From positions 8,171 through 72,170 of the forward strand of contig CAZPWT010000036.1 in the NCBI GenBank assembly GCA_964590435.1: 64,000 nt of DNA. Reading direction: 5' to 3'. The stretch comes from WSZJ01 sp964590435 (GTDB taxonomy: Bacteria > Planctomycetota > MHYJ01 > WSZJ01). A program made the translations under genes and the position numbers. Shown in pieces: positions 56,108-63,886 of this stretch (position 1 is the first letter of the stretch; every line of letters begins with the position of its first letter). Under the pieces are notes generated by a model that saw only the letters and a list, made by a program, of their open reading frames with translations, had not been told where the DNA came from and did no database searches.

Positions 56108-58879
56108 TCAGACGAGCTTCTTCTTCTTGTCCCACATCAGGTCCCAGATCCGGTCGGGCCGCGCCTTGCCGCCCGACAGCCGCACCACCACCGCCAGCCG
56201 GAACCCGATCGAAGGGCTCACCAGCCGCGTGTTCACCCCGAACCGCGGCGCACACCGCGCCGCCAGCGTCCCGTTCGCCCACCGCCCGCCCCTCAGCCCG
56301 CGCCAGTCCGCATACCCGATCCCCACTTCGCTCCTCATCCGGTCCTGCGCGTTCCCGCCCAGCCCGCGGATCCCGAACGGCGACTCGTCCGTCGGGAACG
56401 AATCCACGGGAAGCGGCTGCATCCCGCCGGCGAGCGAGGAGTTCATGTTCGCGAAGCACTCCGACTCCGCTTCCCCCCACGGAAACGTCCGCGAGTCGGC
56501 GCCCCGGGCGGCCTTCTCCCACTCGACTTCGTCCGGAAGGGTGTAGACGCGGCCGTCGCGGTCGGAGGCGAAACGCGCGTACGCCATGGCGTCGCGCCAC
56601 GAGACGCCGGTGACGGGCCAATCGGGGTGCCACGGGGCCTTGCAGTTGTCGAGCGACCCGGCGGCTTTCTTCAGCTTCTCGGGCGCCGCGGCGAGCCACT
56701 CGGGCGTCGGGATCGCGTACCCCTCGCCGTCGACGAGCGGCCAGTACGAGTCCGAGGCCTCATTGCGCCGCGGGACGCGCGCGGCGGCGGCGGCGGGATC
56801 GGTGCGGCGAAGCGCGTTCAGGAACTCGAGGTACTCGCGGCACGTGACGGGGAAGCGGGCGAGGAAGATCTCCTCGGTGTCGATCCGGTCCTCTTCGTCG
56901 TCCCACACGCGGTCGTTGGTGTGCTGGTACCGGAACAGCCCCGGAGCGACCGGGAGGAACCCCGCCGGGATTTCGCCCGGGCGGAACAGCATCGCCGTGA
57001 CCGACGCGCGCCGGCCGCGCTCGACGAAGAACGGGACGCGCACGGGGTCGCCGTCCGCCGGGACCGCGAGCAGGAGCCAGCTCCCCATCGGCCACGTCCG
57101 TGGCGCGACGGGCGCGCGGCCGAGGAACACGCCGGGGCCGCGCGGCCGGTATGGCGAATTCCCGAACGCCGCGTCGAGCGCCACGCCGGGGCACGCCTCC
57201 CCCGCGGTCCCCGCCGGCGTCACCGGCACCAGCAGCCGCCGCTCTTCCTCGATCTTCCACGCCCAGAGCTTCGCGCCGGCCACCGCCGCGGCCTTGCACC
57301 CCTCGGCGTGGACGCGAAAGCGCTTCGCCGGGTCGCGCTCCAGTTCCGGCACGTGCTCCGCCTTCGCGCCGTCGATCCTCCGCCCCGACCACGGGTGGTA
57401 CCCGCCCGCGTCCAGCTCGGCCGGCGCCACGGCGCGCCCGTCGAGCAGGCAGCGGCACCGGTACGCCACGCACTTCACCTCCACCTCGCCGTCCCCCCGC
57501 AGCCGCGCGTCCCACGATCCGTCGTTGTTCCGTTCCACCACGCGCCGGTTGAACAGCATCTCCGCCGCGTCCCCGCGCGTCTCCGCTTCCAGGAACCGCC
57601 GCCAGTGCAGCTCCGCCATCAGCCGCCGCGCCGCCGCGTGGTCCGGCGCGTTCGCGAGCGCCGACGCCAGCGCCGCGTCCGCCGCCGCGAACGCCTCCAG
57701 CGCCGACTGGTCCAGCCGCTTCCCCTCGTCCTCCAGTTCCCAGGCCGGCGCGCGTTCCTCGGGGGTCGAGTGGGCTGGAAGGGCCTGCGCCATGCCGGCG
57801 GCGCGCTCGCGGCGGGCGGCGGCCTTCTCCTTGAGGCGGCGCGACTCCTCGACGTGCCGCTCGGCCTCGGCGACCTGCGCATCGGCGAGCCGGCGGCGGC
57901 GCTCGAGCTCGAGCGCGCCGTCGAGCCAGGCCTGGATCGCGGCGCCGAGCTCGTCGGCGGACGCGTACCGGTCCTGCTTCTCCCGGGCGATCGCTCGCAG
58001 GCAGATCGCCTCCAGGTCCGGCGGGATCGGCGGGCGAAGAGAACCCGCGGACGGCGGCGGCGCCGCGGCGTTTTTCCCTTTCCGGTCGCGCTTCACGACG
58101 GTGCGCGCCGGGGGCTCCTCGGTGGTGGAGGGGCGCGGCGGCGGCGTCGAGAGTACGGAAGAGATGACGTCCATCGCGGTCGCGCCCTCGTAAGGCGGCC
58201 GCCACGCGAGAATCTCGTACAGGATCGCGCCGAGCGAATACACATCGCTCCGCTCGTCGACGGCGTCGACATTCCCCGCGGCCTGCTCCGGCGGCATGTA
58301 CTGCGGCGTCCCGAACACGTCGCCGTCGAGCGTCAAAAGAGGGCTCGCCTCCTTCGGCGCCGCTCGACCCTCAACCCTCGACTCTCGACGTTCCCTAGCC
58401 AGCCCCCAGTCCACCACCAGCACTTCCCCGAACTCCCCCACCATCACGTTGTCGGGTTTCAAATCGCGATGGATCACCCCCTGCGAGTGCGCGAACGCCA
58501 CCGCCCGGCACACGTCCCGGAACGCCTCCACCAGCCGGCGCTGCGTCCACCGCGCGTCTCCCTTCCCCGCCCGCAACTCCTGCAGCACGCTCCCGAGATC
58601 GCGCCCGGCGATCTTCTTCATCGCAAAGTAGAGCTCGCCCGTCCCCGGCAGCGTCCCGACGTCGTGCACGGGAACGATGTTCGGGTGCTCGAGCCGGCCG
58701 GTGAGCCGGCCTTCGCGGCGGAAGCGCTCGACGAGGTCGAGCGGCGCTCCCTCGAGGAGGAGCTTCAGCGCGACCGGCCGCCCGACCGCGCCGTCCTGCG
58801 CCTCCACGACGCGCCCGAGGCCGCCGCGGCCGAGTTCGCGGCCGAGCGTGTACCGGGAAGCGGGGTCGGTGGGAGGCAT
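56108..58879 (-). CDS. Ser/Thr protein kinase fused to SUMF1/FGE-like domain (paralogue)
   Basis: 923 residues. Kinase motifs: LGRGGLGRVVEA near 16, Lys39, HRDLKPDN (137-139), DWG (157-159), GTPQYMPPEQ. A coil (about 320-390) and a Cys/Trp-rich middle region (CVAYRCRCLLDG, GGYHPWSGRRIDG) precede the SUMF1 fold (GVSWRDAMAYARF, WEKAARGADSRTFPWG, IRGLGGNAQD, LRGGRWANG). The formylglycine-forming Cys pair is absent. Layout and sequence match the gene at 11123-14044, so one arose by duplication. Residues about 162-172, in the activation segment, are encoded by a heptad repeat element. TATTCT lies 7 nt upstream of the ATG. Confidence 0.87.
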   Translation of the reverse strand: MPPTDPASRYTLGRELGRGGLGRVVEAQDGAVGRPVALKLLLEGAPLDLVERFRREGRLTGRLEHPNIVPVHDVGTLPGTGELYFAMKKIAGRDLGSVLQELRAGKGDARWTQRRLVEAFRDVCRAVAFAHSQGVIHRDLKPDNVMVGEFGEVLVVDWGLARERRESRVEGRAAPKEASPLLTLDGDVFGTPQYMPPEQAAGNVDAVDERSDVYSLGAILYEILAWRPPYEGATAMDVISSVLSTPPPRPSTTEEPPARTVVKRDRKGKNAAAPPPSAGSLRPPIPPDLEAICLRAIAREKQDRYASADELGAAIQAWLDGALELERRRRLADAQVAEAERHVEESRRLKEKAAARRERAAGMAQALPAHSTPEERAPAWELEDEGKRLDQSALEAFAAADAALASALANAPDHAAARRLMAELHWRRFLEAETRGDAAEMLFNRRVVERNNDGSWDARLRGDGEVEVKCVAYRCRCLLDGRAVAPAELDAGGYHPWSGRRIDGAKAEHVPELERDPAKRFRVHAEGCKAAAVAGAKLWAWKIEEERRLLVPVTPAGTAGEACPGVALDAAFGNSPYRPRGPGVFLGRAPVAPRTWPMGSWLLLAVPADGDPVRVPFFVERGRRASVTAMLFRPGEIPAGFLPVAPGLFRYQHTNDRVWDDEEDRIDTEEIFLARFPVTCREYLEFLNALRRTDPAAAAARVPRRNEASDSYWPLVDGEGYAIPTPEWLAAAPEKLKKAAGSLDNCKAPWHPDWPVTGVSWRDAMAYARFASDRDGRVYTLPDEVEWEKAARGADSRTFPWGEAESECFANMNSSLAGGMQPLPVDSFPTDESPFGIRGLGGNAQDRMRSEVGIGYADWRGLRGGRWANGTLAARCAPRFGVNTRLVSPSIGFRLAVVVRLSGGKARPDRIWDLMWDKKKKLV
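58362..58394 (-). repeat. Heptad repeats inside the kinase gene
   Basis: On the minus strand, GGAAC is followed by GTCGAGA, GTCGAGG, GTTGAGG, GTCGAGC. The DNA is in frame and encodes RRESRVEGR just after the kinase DWG motif. Confidence 0.6.
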
Positions 58880-58886
58880 GGGGAAA

Positions 58887-58892
58887 AGAATA
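58887..58892 (-). promoter_or_regulatory. -10 hexamer TATTCT for the kinase-SUMF1 gene
   Basis: Minus-strand TATTCT ends 7 nt before ATG 58879. It lies at the edge of the dispersed repeat at 58891. Confidence 0.4.
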
Positions 58893-58940
58893 CGCGGATC
58901 AGGGCGGATGGCGCGGAAATGGCCGCGGATAACGGCGTTC
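58891..58940. repeat. Single copy of the ATCCGCGG dispersed element
   Basis: On the minus strand this reads AACGCCGTTATCCGCGGC then TTTCCGCG, ATCCGCC and GATCCGCG, aligned base for base with 43902-43948 apart from a few changes. Unlike that site, it is not paired with an inverted copy. Confidence 0.75.
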
Positions 58941-59746
58941 TACTCGCCTTTGTCGATCCTCGCGAGCGCCGCGGTCATGTCCGGCGAGATCTTCCACTGG
59001 AACGGGATCGTCGAGCGCTTGAGAAGCGGCTGGTCCCCGGCGAGGACACAGTCGCCGGCCTTCGTCTTGAGCCGCGAGCGCAGGACCCACGCGGCCGCCG
59101 TCGCCGCGTCGGCCCACGTCGGCGCGTCCTTCAGGTCGATCATCACGAACGCCGTCAGCTCCGACAGCGACTCGAGGTGCTCCCGTGCCGCACGCCCCGC
59201 GATCCAGTCGCTCCCCGCGCAATTCCCCGACGGCACGACGCGCATCACGCGCCGCCCCTCGGGCGTGAGCACGATCGATTCCCGGAATTCGCACGTCCCC
59301 GCCGGAAATGTGCGCGTCCAGCCCTCCGCGGGGGGCAGCACGACGGTCGCGGATTCGTGCGAAGCGCCGCGGACCGCGTCGAATCGGGCGAACGCCTCCG
59401 CGTCGGTCGGCACGCACGCCGCTTCCTGCAACAGCAGCGCATTCGCGATCGCCTCGGGCGCCTCCGACACCAGCAGGTCCCCGCCCAGCGCCTGCAGGTC
59501 GCCCCGCACCTGCCCCGGGAAAACGACCGCCGCTTCCGCGCACGCCGTGGCGTGTTTCAGGTTGATCAGCACGAATTCCGCCTGCTGCGGCACGGCGTTG
59601 AAATATCCCATCACGTTCCCGCTCGCGCCGCGCTCCGCCCCCGTCCACGCCCCGTGCACCTCGATGCGCAGCACCCGCCGCCCCGCCGGCGTCCGGACGA
59701 TCGATTCGGCCAGGTGCAGGCCGCCCGAGTACTTGATGTCACGCAT
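58940..59746 (-). CDS. Protein with two tandem copies of a STAS-like domain
   Basis: 268 residues. Residues ~14-125 and ~146-262 are duplicates: ESIVRTPAGRRVLRIEVHG and AEFVLINLKHATACAEAA match ESIVLTPEGRRVMRVVPSG and TAFVMIDLKDAPTWADAA. Each half looks like an alpha-beta STAS or sulfate-transporter-domain fold, but key residues were not identified. A GAGGAAC ribosome site precedes the ATG. It lies 15 nt after truB and probably shares its transcript. Confidence 0.6.
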   Translation of the reverse strand: MRDIKYSGGLHLAESIVRTPAGRRVLRIEVHGAWTGAERGASGNVMGYFNAVPQQAEFVLINLKHATACAEAAVVFPGQVRGDLQALGGDLLVSEAPEAIANALLLQEAACVPTDAEAFARFDAVRGASHESATVVLPPAEGWTRTFPAGTCEFRESIVLTPEGRRVMRVVPSGNCAGSDWIAGRAAREHLESLSELTAFVMIDLKDAPTWADAATAAAWVLRSRLKTKAGDCVLAGDQPLLKRSTIPFQWKISPDMTAALARIDKGE

Positions 59747-59761
59747 GGCGCTCGTTCCTCT

Positions 59762-60619
59762 TCACAGCCCCTCCGGGAAAACCCGCCGGGGCTTCGCGAC
59801 CTTTCCGTCGCCTTCGCCGACCGCCCGGAGTTTACCCCCGAACGTCATGCGCACAAGTCCAGTGCCCCCCCACCGCACCACCCTCCCGTGCGACACCGCC
59901 TGCGCCTGCCCCTCGTCCAGCGCAAATTCCGGCAGATGCGCCAGCGCCTGCGCCGGCGGCAGCAGCCGCTTCACGTCGATCTCCGCCGGTTTCACCGCGT
60001 CCTCGACCCTGAACGGCCCGACGGTTGTGCGGCGAAGCGCCTTGAGGTGCGCCCCGCAGCCGAGCGCGCGGCCGGCCTCCTCGGCCAGCACGCGGACGTA
60101 CGTGCCGCTGGACACGTCGACGTGGAATTCGACGTCCGGAAGCGCGACGCGGACGACGTCGGCGCGGTGGACGGTGATGAGGCGCTCCGGGCGGTCGACC
60201 GTCTTTCCCTGCCGCGCGATCGCGTGGAGGCGCTTCCCTTTCACTTTCACCGCGCTGACCATCGGCGGACGCTGCTTGCGGGTGCCGAGAAGGGCGCGGA
60301 AGGCGGCGGCGGCCTGGTCGGGCGTGCAGGTGACGGGGCGGGAGGCGACGACCTTGCCGGTGGCGTCGAGCGAATCGGTTTCGACGCCGAGGCGGGCGGT
60401 GGCGAGGTAGCCCTTATCCCACTCGAGAAACTGGAGAATCGTGGTCGCGCGGCCGATCGCAAGCACGAGCAGGCCGGTCGCCATCGGGTCGAGCGTGCCC
60501 GTGTGCCCGATTTCCATCGTCCCGAGGTGCTTGCGCGCGTCCTCGACGACGTCATGCGACGTCGGTCCCGCGGGCTTGTCGACGAGGAGGAAACCGGTCG
60601 GGGAAGGGGCGGGCGGCAT
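59762..60619 (-). CDS. truB: tRNA pseudouridine-55 synthase
   Basis: 285 residues. KPAGPTSHDVVEDARKHLG, GHTGTLDPMATGLLVLAIGR with the catalytic Asp, KGYLATARLGVETDSLD and the VRVALPDVEFHVDVSSGTYV/RVLAEEAGRALGCGAHL block are diagnostic. It isomerises U55 in the T-loop of tRNAs. TACCCT ends 8 nt before the ATG (60628-60633 on the + strand). The C-terminal PUA-like part is short but present. Confidence 0.95.
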   Translation of the reverse strand: MPPAPSPTGFLLVDKPAGPTSHDVVEDARKHLGTMEIGHTGTLDPMATGLLVLAIGRATTILQFLEWDKGYLATARLGVETDSLDATGKVVASRPVTCTPDQAAAAFRALLGTRKQRPPMVSAVKVKGKRLHAIARQGKTVDRPERLITVHRADVVRVALPDVEFHVDVSSGTYVRVLAEEAGRALGCGAHLKALRRTTVGPFRVEDAVKPAEIDVKRLLPPAQALAHLPEFALDEGQAQAVSHGRVVRWGGTGLVRMTFGGKLRAVGEGDGKVAKPRRVFPEGL

Positions 60620-60627
60620 GGCGGGAC

Positions 60628-60633
60628 AGGGTA
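60628..60633 (-). promoter_or_regulatory. -10 hexamer TACCCT for truB
   Basis: Minus-strand TACCCT separated from ATG 60619 by 8 nt. Confidence 0.35.
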
Positions 60634-60675
60634 CGAGGAAAGTGAGGATTCGCGACAGTGAAGAGTATGCGTTTT

Positions 60676-60711
60676 GTTGCGAGTTCCGAGTTGCGTGTTG
60701 CGAGGAACGGC
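60676..60711 (+). repeat. Heptad repeat element, copy 4
   Basis: GTTGCGA, GTTCCGA, GTTGCGT, GTTGCGA followed by GGAACGGCC: four heptads plus the same end block as the copies near tsaD, 9 kb away. Confidence 0.8.
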
Positions 60712-60718
60712 CAGACGG

Positions 60719-60865
60719 TCAGGAAAGCGAGAGCTGCTCTCCGGTGAGCTTGACCTTGACCTTGAGCGGCGCGCCGAACCACGCTTCCAGCACGCTTCGG
60801 ACCAGCCCGAAGTCGCCGGTTTCGATGCAGCCGACGAAGGCAGAGCGATTCGCGGTGTCTGCCAT
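60719..60865 (-). CDS. Small ORF (48 aa) downstream of the HigA-like gene
   Basis: 48 residues starting MADTANRSAFVGCIETGDFG and ending LKVKVKLTGEQLSLS, encoded 13 nt after the stop of the HTH gene on the same strand. The sequence is amphipathic, balanced in charge and not low-complexity, so it reads as a real small protein. No family recognised. Its position as last gene of the methyltransferase module suggests a partner of the regulator, by inference only. Confidence 0.45.
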   Translation of the reverse strand: MADTANRSAFVGCIETGDFGLVRSVLEAWFGAPLKVKVKLTGEQLSLS

Positions 60866-60878
60866 GCGGTCCGCAGGC

Positions 60879-61154
60879 CTAACCCGTCCGCGCCCGCCGC
60901 TTCTTCGTCGCGGCGTACAGGTCGCTCGCCATCTGCAGGTTCAGCCAGAATTCCGGCGACGTTCCGAGAATCTCCGACAGCAGGATCGCCGTCTCCGCCG
61001 TCACGGACCGCTTGCCGTTGATGAGCGTGTTCACGCGCTGAAGCGGCACCTTCATCCGGGCCGCGAGGGCGGTCTGGGTGATGTGAAGGGGCTTGAGGAA
61101 ATCCTCGAGGAGGATTTCTCCGGCCGGGGTGGGAGGACGGCGGATTGGATTCAT
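60879..61154 (-). CDS. HigA/VapI-type HTH antitoxin-like regulator
   Basis: 91 residues. PTPAGEILLEDFLKPLHITQ, ALAARMKVPLQRVNTLINGK and VTAETAILLSEILGTSPEFW, then LNLQMASDLYAAT, give the XRE-family HigA fold. HigA normally represses and neutralises a HigB ribonuclease, but no higB lies beside it. The ATG overlaps the methyltransferase stop (ATGA), so here it may act as a controller of the restriction-modification gene. Confidence 0.85.
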   Translation of the reverse strand: MNPIRRPPTPAGEILLEDFLKPLHITQTALAARMKVPLQRVNTLINGKRSVTAETAILLSEILGTSPEFWLNLQMASDLYAATKKRRARTG

Positions 61155-63886
61155 GAGGTGAGCATGCGAATGCAGTCCGATGAAACGAATCGTTCGCGAG
61201 CGCGGAATGCGGCAGGCAGACCGGGACCCACGACCGGCCTACCAGACCGCTCAGCTTCTGCGCATGCCGAGTTCAAATCGAGCAGGAACGCCAACGGGTC
61301 AGTGTTGGCGCGCATGCCGAAACAGTTCGCAACTGAAGAATCTAGAGCTGCTTGCGCTTCCTTGAGTGGATTCTTCCCTGCCATTTCGGCCGCACGGTAC
61401 AACTCGCGATACGACCATCCATTCTCGTTCATCACTCTTCTCCTCACTTCCCGCAGTTCCACGGCGGCACGACAGACGCTGCGAGCCTGGGATTCGCTCG
61501 CCTGCTGCGGCCAGGGGAAGGAATCGAACACGGTGTCGGACGTGTACCGGAATCGAGCTTCCAGGGTCGAACACCTTGCCACGAACCAAGCCCAGTGAAT
61601 CTCCGACTGCAGCACGCCGAACGAATAATCATCGGCCAGCGCGAATACCTGAACTGCGTCGTTCGGGTGAATGCTTGGATGTACAAACTCGAATACTGGT
61701 CTCTTGGTTACGCGCGAACAAACGACGTACCGGGGTATCCTGCGCACCGCTGCCAGCATCTCTTCGCGCCCCCGCCACAATCGCCACCACTTCCGGAAAT
61801 GGTTCTGCCGCGGACCAGAAGCGGCACCCGACTTCTCCCGCTCAGCACGGGCGTTCTTCTCCATCTCCGGGAGGACAAGCGCCTGGACTATTGCGAATGG
61901 CACCTTGAATTTGGCGGCTGCGAACAGGTCCTCGCATTGGCTCAAATCGATGATGTACCGGGACGGACGTCCATTCGGATTGGTTAGGAGATCATCGCCG
62001 GTCAGGTACGGGTGGACGACCGCCGCCAACGAGGGATCTTTCTTCAGGATTTCCTCGGCTTCGCGCGCGAACAACAGGAAACCCTCATGCCCGTGAGTCT
62101 GTCCCTGGTAGCAGGTACCGCTGTTGGCGTTCACCTCAAGTCGACTTGCCATCGTGACGTCCTTGCCTGAAGACAAATTTGCAGGAATTGCCTTCACGGT
62201 TTCGAAGCGCCACGACTTGTCCTCGAGCTGCCAGGAAAGTTGCCGCCTGCCCTGAAATGGACCCTTCGTCCAGTTCACAATTGATACGTTCACAGCTGCA
62301 TCGCCAGACCAGTCCTGTGTTGAGACGGCTTCTGTAATCGTCCCGCCGTTGCCAACGATGTAGTCGAGACCACCCTCTCGAGAGTAATTCTCGCGTATCG
62401 TCTTCGTGCCGACCAAGCCAGCGCGACCTCCTGGCTGGAGGCAATCGTGAGCTTTTCTAAAGAAGTAAACGCAGTAGTCCGCACGACCGGGCACCCCTGA
62501 GTAGGCAGCACGCAGTTTTCGCAGGTATTCGGCGCCAAATTCCTTCTGCATCTTGTTCTTCGATTGAAACGGCGGGTTCCCGATGATGGTTTCGACTTCA
62601 GGCCACGGCGTGAACAGCGAGTCTTGGTTCCGAATGTTCTCGTCGAGATTGTCGAGCGGCAAGGCAGAGTCGAAATCGATCCAGTCAGCATCTGCCGCAA
62701 GCTCAAGGCGTTCCTCTGCGATGCTGAGTTCCTTCGCAAGGAGCAGCGTGACCTTGGCGAGCTCTACCGCGAAGGGCAACACATCAAATCCAAAGAACTG
62801 CTTTGTGGACACACGGTCGAGACCAACGATTCGCGCAGCTTTTCTCGACTTCTGAAACGGCCGGATACGGAGGATCAGTTCGGTCTCAAGGCGCCTCATT
62901 TCACGGAAGGCAACGTAAAGAAAGTTCCCACTGCCGCAGGCGGGATCCAAAACGCGAAAGTGATGAAGCTCCTCTCGAAGCTGAAGTAGCTCCTGGAAGG
63001 TGCGTGCGCTTTCGATACGTTCGCGCCATGGACGCACGATCGTCGGAAGCACGACCTTTAGGATGTCTGCCTCGCTCGTGTAATGTGCGCCGAGGGCGTG
63101 GCGGGCGGCCTTGCCCATGCTGTCTTGGAAGATTGTTCCGAAAATCGCGGGATTGACGGAGGACCAATCTTCCTTCGCGGCCTCTATGAGGAGGTCGATC
63201 TCAACTTTGGTCAACTCAACGGGATCGACCGTTGCGAAGAGGCCTCCGTTAAAGTACCCGACTCCCTTGAACCGGCCGCCCTCAGCGCTCTCGCGAGTGT
63301 TCATCTGGCGGAACAACCCGCCGATGAGGTCGAAGGAATCTGGACCTGGATTCTTGGCCACGGCGCACTCGCCCAGCAGACGCGTAAAGAAAGTTCGCGG
63401 CAACAGATCGAGGTCTTCGGCAAACTTCGCAACAACACACTGGAGGACGAGCCGCTGCGCCTGAGCTCGCGGAATGCCTCTGTTTGCCATCGAGTTGAAC
63501 GCTGCCGCGACCCGGTCGGCCGCATCTTTGGTGACCTTAAGGCGATTGACGCCGAAGACAGGAGATTCGGGGACCGGCTTCAAGAAACTCAGCGCACCCG
63601 CTTGTCGCGGCAGATCTTGGAGCTTGAGCTTGTCCATCGGTTCGTTCACCTGAACGTCGAAGTCATAGATCCAGAACTCGTCGAAGTTGCAAAGGACCAC
63701 GAACCTTGGACGGTTGGGTGTTATTTGTCCCCAGTACTCGAACGCCTGCCCATAGTGACGTTCAAGTCTTTCTCCCCGCGTCTTCATTTCGATCAGTACG
63801 TGTCCCGGCCAGACCAAGTCTGCAAAGGTCACGCCGCCGCCGCGCTTTTTCACGCGATGCCCTCGGTGACAACATGAGTGAGACAC
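61151..63886 (-). CDS. Type IIG-like DNA methyltransferase/nuclease, N-terminally truncated
   Basis: 911 residues from GTG 63886; GTG 63853 is an alternative. A remnant of the PD-(D/E)xK nuclease domain is present (FADLVWPGHVLIEMKTRG: Asp23, Glu33, Lys35), but the usual ~55 residues before it are missing. The helical linker, then methyltransferase motif I DPACGSGNF (near 311), motif IV NPPF (near 434) and a target-recognition C-terminus (SDTVFDSFPWPQ) follow. Enzymes of this class methylate adenine and may cut DNA. GC is clearly lower (about 55-58%) than the rest, indicating transfer. It is coupled to the HTH gene. Confidence 0.85.
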   Translation of the reverse strand: MSHSCCHRGHRVKKRGGGVTFADLVWPGHVLIEMKTRGERLERHYGQAFEYWGQITPNRPRFVVLCNFDEFWIYDFDVQVNEPMDKLKLQDLPRQAGALSFLKPVPESPVFGVNRLKVTKDAADRVAAAFNSMANRGIPRAQAQRLVLQCVVAKFAEDLDLLPRTFFTRLLGECAVAKNPGPDSFDLIGGLFRQMNTRESAEGGRFKGVGYFNGGLFATVDPVELTKVEIDLLIEAAKEDWSSVNPAIFGTIFQDSMGKAARHALGAHYTSEADILKVVLPTIVRPWRERIESARTFQELLQLREELHHFRVLDPACGSGNFLYVAFREMRRLETELILRIRPFQKSRKAARIVGLDRVSTKQFFGFDVLPFAVELAKVTLLLAKELSIAEERLELAADADWIDFDSALPLDNLDENIRNQDSLFTPWPEVETIIGNPPFQSKNKMQKEFGAEYLRKLRAAYSGVPGRADYCVYFFRKAHDCLQPGGRAGLVGTKTIRENYSREGGLDYIVGNGGTITEAVSTQDWSGDAAVNVSIVNWTKGPFQGRRQLSWQLEDKSWRFETVKAIPANLSSGKDVTMASRLEVNANSGTCYQGQTHGHEGFLLFAREAEEILKKDPSLAAVVHPYLTGDDLLTNPNGRPSRYIIDLSQCEDLFAAAKFKVPFAIVQALVLPEMEKNARAEREKSGAASGPRQNHFRKWWRLWRGREEMLAAVRRIPRYVVCSRVTKRPVFEFVHPSIHPNDAVQVFALADDYSFGVLQSEIHWAWFVARCSTLEARFRYTSDTVFDSFPWPQQASESQARSVCRAAVELREVRRRVMNENGWSYRELYRAAEMAGKNPLKEAQAALDSSVANCFGMRANTDPLAFLLDLNSACAEAERSGRPVVGPGLPAAFRARERFVSSDCIRMLTS

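Noticed and set aside
56627..60661. 1344-codon open frame spanning four genes on the plus strand
   Set aside because: It crosses kinase, STAS-like and truB genes antisense and has only low-complexity Arg/Pro-rich sequence.
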